Source: Burkholderiales bacterium
Lineage (GTDB): Bacteria > Pseudomonadota > Gammaproteobacteria > Burkholderiales > JACMKV01
NCBI GenBank assembly: GCA_014379915.1
Contig: JACMKV010000453.1
Span: 1-11,176, forward strand
Direction: 5' to 3'
Length of the DNA stretch: 11,176 nucleotides
The first letter of the stretch is position 1; the number at the start of each line of letters is the position of its first letter. Both the position numbers and the translations under genes were made by a program. The notes beneath the pieces were generated by a model, which made no database searches, had not been told where the DNA came from, and was given only the letters and a program-made list of their open reading frames with translations. This document shows positions 7,609-11,176 of this stretch, one piece after another.

Positions 7609-8372
7609 GCTCGACGAATTCGCAGCCACTGAAAATCATGCTGGTCGACGACGAAACGCCGTCGCGCAACCGTCTGCGCGATCTGCTGCACGATTGCGCA
7701 TCGCAGCAGCCAACCGAAATCGTCGCCGAAGCGGCCAACGGGCGTATTGCCCTGGATTTGCTGGGAACGACCGCGGTCGATCTGGTGCTGCTCGACATCC
7801 GCATGCCGGAGATCGACGGCATCGAAGTAGCCCAGCATCTGCAAAAGCTGCCGGCGCCGCCGGCGGTCATTTTCACCACCGCTTATGACGACTTCGCCGT
7901 GCAGGCATTCGAGCTGCATGCGGTCGATTATCTGCTGAAGCCAATACGTGCCTCGCGTCTGCTCGATGCGCTGCTGCGCGCCAGATCGATGGCGCCGGTG
8001 TCGCTGGAGGTTTTGCGGGAGCTGGCGCCCGTGCCGCGCTCGCATCTGAGCGTCCACGAGCGCGGTAAAATTCATTTGATCCCGATCAGCGATATCGTCT
8101 ACCTGAAAGCCGAGTTGAAATACGTGACGATACGCACGCTCGCACGCGAATATCTGCTTGAAGAATCGCTGACCCGTCTCGAGCAGGAATACGGCGCGCG
8201 CTTCGTCCGCATCCACCGCAGTTGTCTGGTGGCAAAAAATCATATCGCCGGCTTCGAGAAAGTCGCCGACGAGGGCGGCGAGCCTCGTTGGACTGTTTTG
8301 CTGAAAGACTTGCCAGAGAGGTTGCCGATGAGTCGACGCCAGCAGCACGTCGTCAAAGAGTTCGGCAGATAG
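7605..8372 (+). CDS. algR: Response regulator with LytTR DNA-binding domain, AlgR type
   Basis: A 255-aa two-domain regulator. The receiver domain (about 9-125) shows the acidic pair D15-D16 in MLVDDE, phospho-acceptor D64 in VLLDIRMPEIDG, T91 in FTTAYDD and K112 in LLKPI. The LytTR DNA-binding domain covers about 148-252 (HERGKIHLIPISDIVYLKAE at 151-170, then FVRIHRSCLVAKNHI at 200-214). It is the cognate partner of the kinase encoded just upstream and is presumably a transcription factor. The best start is TTG at 7605, which overlaps the algZ stop as TTGA and has AAGGA about 7 nt ahead; ATG at 7638 would remove residues before the receiver core but remains possible. Transcription ends at the hairpin immediately downstream. 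Family is certain, the target genes are not visible here. Confidence 0.92.
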   Translation: MSSTNSQPLKIMLVDDETPSRNRLRDLLHDCASQQPTEIVAEAANGRIALDLLGTTAVDLVLLDIRMPEIDGIEVAQHLQKLPAPPAVIFTTAYDDFAVQAFELHAVDYLLKPIRASRLLDALLRARSMAPVSLEVLRELAPVPRSHLSVHERGKIHLIPISDIVYLKAELKYVTIRTLAREYLLEESLTRLEQEYGARFVRIHRSCLVAKNHIAGFEKVADEGGEPRWTVLLKDLPERLPMSRRQQHVVKEFGR

Positions 8373-8413
8373 GAAAATAAACCCTGGCTGGCGACGCCAA
8401 CAGGATTTATTTC
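8373..8413. terminator. Bidirectional hairpin terminator between algR and the bufferin-like gene
   Basis: An A-rich left arm (AAATAAAC then CCTG, ending at 8386) is inverted at 8401-8413 (CAGG then ATTTATTTC), giving 4 GC-rich pairs, one mismatch and 7 A-T pairs. An inner TGGC/GCCA stem (8389-8392 with 8396-8399) fills the loop. The A and T tracts make a U-rich tail in both directions. It begins right after the algR stop and lies 22 bp past the stop of the convergent small gene, so it can serve both. Confidence 0.7.
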
Positions 8414-8435
8414 TTCAGGCTTGGCGGTGCGGAAT

Positions 8436-8714
8436 CTAGCCTTTCGTCGGGTCGAGAATGAATTTGCCGCCGGCTGTTTTGCACTCGCCTTCGGTCATGC
8501 TCATCCAGCCGTGGCCCTTGCACGCATTCTGGCCCTTGCAAGCGTTAGATGCGGTCTTGCATGCGCCAGTGCCTTTGCACGCGTTCACGCCATTACAATG
8601 GCCTTTTGCGGAAGCGGTGGTAGAGGCCGGGGTATTCGCACATCCGGTTGCAGCAAAAACAGCAGCGGCCGCGATGGCCATGGTGACACCCGAAAGTTTT
8701 CTGACTGCGCTCAT
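8436..8714 (-). CDS. bufA2: BufA2-like bufferin precursor (Cys-repeat periplasmic metallophore)
   Basis: A 92-aa exported, cysteine-rich protein. Residues 1-24 are a signal sequence (basic MSAVRK, then GVTMAIAAAAVFAATG). C25 follows AATG, a weak lipobox, so it could be a lipoprotein rather than a freely released peptide. The mature part holds a short repeat: CNGVNACKG, GACKT, NACKG, QNACKG, with cysteines at 40, 46, 52, 59 and 65, then GECKTAGGKF with C78. This spacing and the NACKG wording match BufA2-family bufferins, RiPP precursors whose cysteines are modified by a DUF692 (MNIO) enzyme with a DUF2063 partner and which bind copper in the periplasm. No such partner lies in the window. ATG at 8714 is chosen for its AGGAG 8 nt upstream and the signal peptide; the 112-codon upstream extension has no protein character. 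Divergent from hemC, convergent with algR. Modification and metal binding are inferred from the family. Confidence 0.75.
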   Translation of the reverse strand: MSAVRKLSGVTMAIAAAAVFAATGCANTPASTTASAKGHCNGVNACKGTGACKTASNACKGQNACKGHGWMSMTEGECKTAGGKFILDPTKG

Positions 8715-8766
8715 GTATAGATCTCCTAGTGGTATGGATACCGGACGGTTGCGGCCCGGCCCGCAT

Positions 8767-8775
8767 GGTATAGCA
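8767..8775 (-). promoter_or_regulatory. Extended -10 element for the bufferin-like gene
   Basis: On the minus strand TGCTATACC carries the TGn extension plus TATACC (4 of 6). A start near 8760 gives a leader of about 45 nt ending in the AGGAG ribosome site. No good -35 hexamer is present at 17 bp, as is common for extended -10 promoters. Tentative. Confidence 0.3.
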
Positions 8776-8885
8776 CATCTGAATAAAAACAACATCTCCC
8801 AACGACCCGCTTGCGACGGGCAGCGAGTACGCTCTTGGTCGCCCGAACGCATACGCAACTTACAGGGGGTGTGGATGGTGGTGCA

Positions 8886-8894
8886 TGCTAAAAT
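8886..8894 (+). promoter_or_regulatory. Extended -10 element, possible hemC promoter
   Basis: TGCTAAAAT provides a TGn extension and TAAAAT (5 of 6). Transcription from about 8901 would give a long, roughly 160-nt leader before hemC. The -35 position is G-rich and does not match. The hexamer sits inside an interrupted inverted repeat (8881-8906), which could be an operator. Tentative. Confidence 0.3.
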
Positions 8895-9031
8895 TGCATT
8901 TCGCACCGTGTTGCGCTTTCGTCCCGCTGGTTGTTTCGCGCTGATTGCTTCGTTAAGCGCTTTCCCTCGCCGAGCCCGGCCACAGATCGCGCGATTCCGC
9001 TGATCTGATCCCGGCCGTCCTCCAATCGAAT

Positions 9032-9061
9032 CGCCGTCAACTGCCGTCAACCGCCATTAAC
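9032..9061. repeat. Three tandem 10-bp repeats ending at the hemC start
   Basis: CGCCGTCAAC (9032-9041), TGCCGTCAAC (9042-9051) and CGCCATTAAC (9052-9061) stand in exact 10-bp register, about one helical turn, and stop one base before the TTG start of hemC. Read on the other strand each has a GTT core. The third, AAAGTTAAT (9064-9056), fits the published LytTR-type motif [TA][AC][CA]GTTN[AG][TG] as I remember it. A binding site for the AlgR-type regulator is a possible reading; the 10-bp spacing is not the usual LytTR spacing. Confidence 0.5.
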
Positions 9062-9062
9062 T

Positions 9063-9995
9063 TTGTCCGATTCAGATTCCATCGTCATTGCGACACGCGC
9101 CAGCGAACTTGCGCTTTGGCAGGCGCGCTTCGTCCAGCATCAGCTCGAAAAACTCTACCCGCAGCTGAATGTCACGCTGATGCCGATGACCACCCAGGGC
9201 GATCGGCAGCTTGCGACGCCGTTGTCGGCGATCGGCGGCAAGGGATTGTTCGTCAAAGAGCTCGAAGAGGCATTGATGGCCGGCACAGCCGATATCGCCG
9301 TGCATTCGATGAAAGACGTGCCGATGGATTTGCCGCCGGGTTTCGCAATGGCTGCAATCATGGAGCGAGAGGATCCGCGCGATGCGTTCATTTCGAATCG
9401 ATATCAAAGCCTTGGCGAGCTGCCGGCCGGCGGCCGCGTCGGCACGTCGAGTCTGCGCCGGGCGAGCCAGCTGCGATCGCGCTATCCGTCGCTAATGGTC
9501 GAGCCGCTGCGCGGCAACGTGGTGACCCGTCTGCGCAAACTCGATGATGGCCAGTATGCCGCCATCATCCTGGCTGCCGCCGGACTGAAGCGGCTCGGGC
9601 TCGGTGAGCGCATTCGCTGCTTGCTGTCGATAGAAGAAAGCCTGCCCGCCGTCGGGCAGGGCGCGCTCGGTATCGAATGTCTCGCGGAACGGAACGATTT
9701 GCTCGCGCTGCTGCAGCCGCTGAATCACATGCCCAGCTCGCTTTGCGTACGCGCCGAGCGCGAAATGAGCCGCGCACTCGCCGGCAATTGCCAGGTCCCG
9801 CTCGGCGGCTATGCCGTGTTGCACGAAGATCGCATCGTGCTGTCCGGGTTTGTGGCTAGCCCGGATGGCAACAAAGTGCTGCGCGCGGATGCGGAGGGCG
9901 CAGCCAGCGACCCGGAAATCGTAGGCGCTGATCTGGCGCGGCGTCTGCGCGAGCAAGGCGCCGACGCCATACTGAGCGCCCTGGCGACGCACTGA
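9063..9995 (+). CDS. hemC: Hydroxymethylbilane synthase (porphobilinogen deaminase)
   Basis: A 310-aa cytosolic enzyme that joins four porphobilinogen units into hydroxymethylbilane in haem and sirohaem synthesis. It opens with IVIATRASELALWQA (7-21) and shows HSMKDVPM (81-88) with catalytic D85, GTSSLRRASQL (127-137), RGNVVTRLRKL (150-160) and NCQVPLGGYA (242-251), where C243 anchors the dipyrromethane cofactor. All key residues are present. The start must be TTG at 9063: the frame is closed upstream by TGA at 9006, there is no ATG or GTG between that stop and the conserved IVIATR block, and no Shine-Dalgarno is evident. hemD follows after 4 bp, so the two form an operon. Placement downstream of algR matches a conserved proteobacterial neighbourhood, here interrupted by the bufferin-like gene. 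Confidence 0.96.
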   Translation: MSDSDSIVIATRASELALWQARFVQHQLEKLYPQLNVTLMPMTTQGDRQLATPLSAIGGKGLFVKELEEALMAGTADIAVHSMKDVPMDLPPGFAMAAIMEREDPRDAFISNRYQSLGELPAGGRVGTSSLRRASQLRSRYPSLMVEPLRGNVVTRLRKLDDGQYAAIILAAAGLKRLGLGERIRCLLSIEESLPAVGQGALGIECLAERNDLLALLQPLNHMPSSLCVRAEREMSRALAGNCQVPLGGYAVLHEDRIVLSGFVASPDGNKVLRADAEGAASDPEIVGADLARRLREQGADAILSALATH

Positions 9996-9999
9996 GCCA

Positions 10000-10800
10000 T
10001 TGACGCAATCCTCGTCAAGCGCGACGGATCCGTTAGCCGGGATCCACGTAGTCGTTACCCGCCCGCGCGCACAAGCCGGGCGCCTGGCGGCACTGATCGA
10101 GCAAGCCGGGGGTCACGCCATCCTTTTTCCCGTCATCGAAATTCTGCCGATCGCCGAGCCGGCACAGCAAAAACGGCTGGCCGCGCAGCTTTCGCGGCTC
10201 TCCGAGTTCGATTTCGCCGTCTTCATCAGCCCGACCGCGGTCAGGCAGGCGATGCCGATGATTGCGCCGCCGCCTGTCCACTTACGATTCGCCGCGATCG
10301 GATCAGGGACTGCGCGCGAGTTGCGGCGCATGGGCATCGTCGATGTAATCGCCCCCGAAACGGCCGGGGATAGCGAAGCGCTGCTTGCGTTGCCTGAGCT
10401 CGAGAAGGTCGCTGGCCGACGAGTAGTCATTTTCCGCGGTGAGGGCGGACGGGATCTGCTCGGCGAAACACTGACGCGGCGCGGCGCCGAGGTCGAATTT
10501 GCCGAGTGCTACCGGCGCGCTAAACCAGACGCCGGCGCCGACACCACGCCCCTGTTCGATGCATGGCGCAACGATCGTTTGCATGCCGTCATTGTGACCA
10601 GCAGCGAGGGGCTCGGTAATCTGCTCGAAATGCTCGGCGATGGTGGCCGCGCGCCGCTTGCGAAAACGCCTGTTTTCGTGCCGCATCCGCGAATTGCCGA
10701 GGTCGCGCGCGAACGCGGACTGCGGTCAGTCGTGCTGACCGGCCCCGGCGACGATGGCCTGCTGCGCGGACTGGTCGAGTGGGCAAGAGCGGGCAAGTGA
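10000..10800 (+). CDS. hemD: Uroporphyrinogen-III synthase
   Basis: A 266-aa enzyme that inverts ring D of hydroxymethylbilane and closes it to uroporphyrinogen III, acting directly after HemC. The family is poorly conserved, but the typical landmarks are present: VVVTRPRAQAG (17-27), FISPTAV (75-81), AIGSGTARELRRMGI (99-113), PETAGDSEALL (119-129), VVIFRGEGGRDLL (142-154) and VIVTSSEGLGNLLEML (197-212). Both lobes are complete and the length is normal. The start is TTG at 10000, 4 bp after the hemC stop; no ATG or GTG occurs before the first conserved strand and no ribosome site stands out, so translation is probably coupled to hemC. The stop is followed after 3 nt by one arm of a 15-bp inverted repeat. 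Confidence 0.93.
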   Translation: MTQSSSSATDPLAGIHVVVTRPRAQAGRLAALIEQAGGHAILFPVIEILPIAEPAQQKRLAAQLSRLSEFDFAVFISPTAVRQAMPMIAPPPVHLRFAAIGSGTARELRRMGIVDVIAPETAGDSEALLALPELEKVAGRRVVIFRGEGGRDLLGETLTRRGAEVEFAECYRRAKPDAGADTTPLFDAWRNDRLHAVIVTSSEGLGNLLEMLGDGGRAPLAKTPVFVPHPRIAEVARERGLRSVVLTGPGDDGLLRGLVEWARAGK

Positions 10801-10803
10801 GCC

Positions 10804-11002
10804 AGTGTCCTGAGTTGCTGGTTCGCGGAATAATCAGGATGGCCCTTGATGTTGGCAATGAAAAGTGCCGAAATCGGCTTCAGACAAAGTGCAAACCAAC
10901 AGCCGGCGCGAACCACAGCCTGTACACTTGGCGAGGATACACAACGCAGTATGGCGCCGATTCCCGGCATCTTTTCTGTAGCGACACGCAATTCAGGACA
11001 CT
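10804..11002. repeat. 199-bp segment bounded by 15-bp inverted repeats, MITE-like
   Basis: AGTGTCCTGAGTTGC (10804-10818) is inverted at 10988-11002 (GCAATTCAGGACACT), 14 of 15 positions complementary, and the odd pair becomes G-U in plus-strand RNA. The 169-bp interior has no credible gene and includes a GCCGA/TCGGC palindrome (10867-10878). Sharp ends and a non-coding interior suggest a miniature non-autonomous mobile element, or a long structured RNA region. No target-site duplication is visible at the arm edges (GCC before, CAA after), which weakens the mobile-element reading. Confidence 0.5.
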
Positions 11003-11014
11003 CAATTCGTAGCG

Positions 11015-11044
11015 CAGACAGCCGCGCGGATAGCCGTTTATAAT
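11015..11044 (+). promoter_or_regulatory. Sigma70-type promoter for the hemX-like gene
   Basis: A perfect TATAAT (11039-11044) lies 18 bp after CAGACA (11015-11020, 4 of 6 for TTGACA). The predicted start near 11051 leaves about 38 nt before the ATG at 11089. It lies just outside the right arm of the 199-bp inverted-repeat segment. Confidence 0.5.
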
Positions 11045-11088
11045 GCCCGCTTGAAACTCTCCTCGCGCCCGCTTCACTTGCCGATCGC

Positions 11089-11176
11089 ATGGATATAGAA
11101 CAGCAGCAATCCGATCCTGCCCTCGCTTCACCTGCCGCGTCGCCGACCGCTTCAACTGCCGCGCCGACCGCTGCGC
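11089..11176 (+). CDS. hemX: Probable HemX (uroporphyrinogen-III C-methyltransferase-like membrane protein), N-terminus only
   Basis: ATG at 11089 opens a frame that reaches the right edge without a stop; 29 codons are visible. They read MDIEQQQSDPALASP and continue Ala/Pro/Ser/Thr-rich. HemX proteins encoded after hemD typically begin with a low-complexity Ala/Pro-rich cytoplasmic tail before a single membrane helix, which would lie beyond the window. Identification therefore rests on position after hemCD plus composition, not on a diagnostic motif. The frame is closed upstream at 11041-11043 and no other start codon lies between, so the ATG is the start, though no Shine-Dalgarno is clear. 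Unlike the usual tight hemC-hemD-hemX operon, 288 bp separate it from hemD. Confidence 0.55.
   Translation, partial: MDIEQQQSDPALASPAASPTASTAAPTAA

Larger units (their letters stand above)
8715..9062. other. Gene-free divergent spacer between the bufferin-like gene and hemC
   Basis: 348 bp with no credible gene. It holds extended -10 promoter candidates facing both ways (8767-8775 minus, 8886-8894 plus), a small CCCG/CGGG hairpin near 8805-8820, an interrupted inverted repeat around 8881-8906 (GTGCATGC ... GCAT ttc GCAC) that overlaps the plus-strand -10, and three phased 10-bp repeats at 9032-9061. Open frames crossing it lack codon character and homology. The length leaves room for regulation of both genes. 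Confidence 0.6.

Noticed and set aside
7587..8348. 253-codon minus-strand open frame inside algR
   Set aside because: It lies wholly opposite a clear LytTR regulator, is Gln/Arg/His-rich as expected for antisense of high-GC code, and shows no family motif.
8458..9003. 181-codon plus-strand frame opposite the bufferin-like gene
   Set aside because: Mirror of the Cys repeats; no ribosome site and no recognisable domain.
8715..9050. 112-codon N-terminal extension of the bufferin-like gene
   Set aside because: The signal peptide and AGGAG site fix the start at 8714; the extension is compositionally random and would bury the signal peptide.
10846..11043. Small plus-strand frames in the hemD-hemX spacer
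   Set aside because: No ribosome site and no family signal; they cross the right inverted-repeat arm and run into the hemX promoter.
10509..11090. 193-codon minus-strand frame across hemD and the hemD-hemX spacer
   Set aside because: Half of it is antisense to hemD, and it has no motif or ribosome site that I can support.
1..11176. CRISPR array, tRNA, rRNA, transposase, integrase or toxin-antitoxin genes
   Set aside because: Looked for by eye on both strands; no regularly spaced repeats, no cloverleaf and no matching protein motifs were found.

Overview
The window is a high-GC, gene-dense bacterial chromosome segment carrying mostly housekeeping genes. The order argH (reverse) / algZ-algR / hemC-hemD-hemX, together with a PHB-cycle hydrolase and proteobacterial-type ilvA and rpiA, points to a proteobacterium, most likely a betaproteobacterium. 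This assignment rests on gene order and protein flavour, not on a database search.

Layout. From 1 to 1064 (minus) runs the N-terminal half of a secreted 3-hydroxybutyrate-oligomer hydrolase, cut by the left edge. Divergent from it is sixA (1180-1635, plus), which converges on rpiA (1692-2360, minus). rpiA is divergent from ilvA (2522-4033, plus). A 210-bp spacer after ilvA holds one short hairpin and a 74-bp palindromic element. A minus-strand pair follows: argH (5160-6569) and, 34 bp downstream, a fructosamine-kinase-family gene (4244-5125). argH is head to head with algZ (6601-7608), and algZ overlaps algR (7605-8372), forming a LytS/LytTR two-component system. A bidirectional hairpin terminator separates algR from a convergent 92-aa Cys-repeat protein (8436-8714, minus) that looks like a BufA2-family bufferin metallophore precursor. 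A 348-bp gene-free divergent spacer leads to hemC (9063-9995) and hemD (10000-10800). After a 288-bp spacer bounded by a 15-bp inverted repeat comes the start of a probable hemX (11089, cut by the right edge).

How the genes relate. hemC and hemD make hydroxymethylbilane and close it to uroporphyrinogen III. hemX normally completes this operon, but here it is separated from hemD by a candidate inserted element and has its own TATAAT promoter. algZ-algR next to hemC is a conserved neighbourhood in Pseudomonas and relatives. ilvA, argH and rpiA are biosynthetic or central-metabolism genes with no obvious shared pathway beyond anabolism. The least ordinary items are the orphan bufferin-like gene with no maturase beside it, the two non-coding palindromic elements (4134-4207 and 10804-11002), and three phased 10-bp repeats ending at the hemC start codon. 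I see no new multi-gene system, rRNA, tRNA, CRISPR array, transposase or phage gene.
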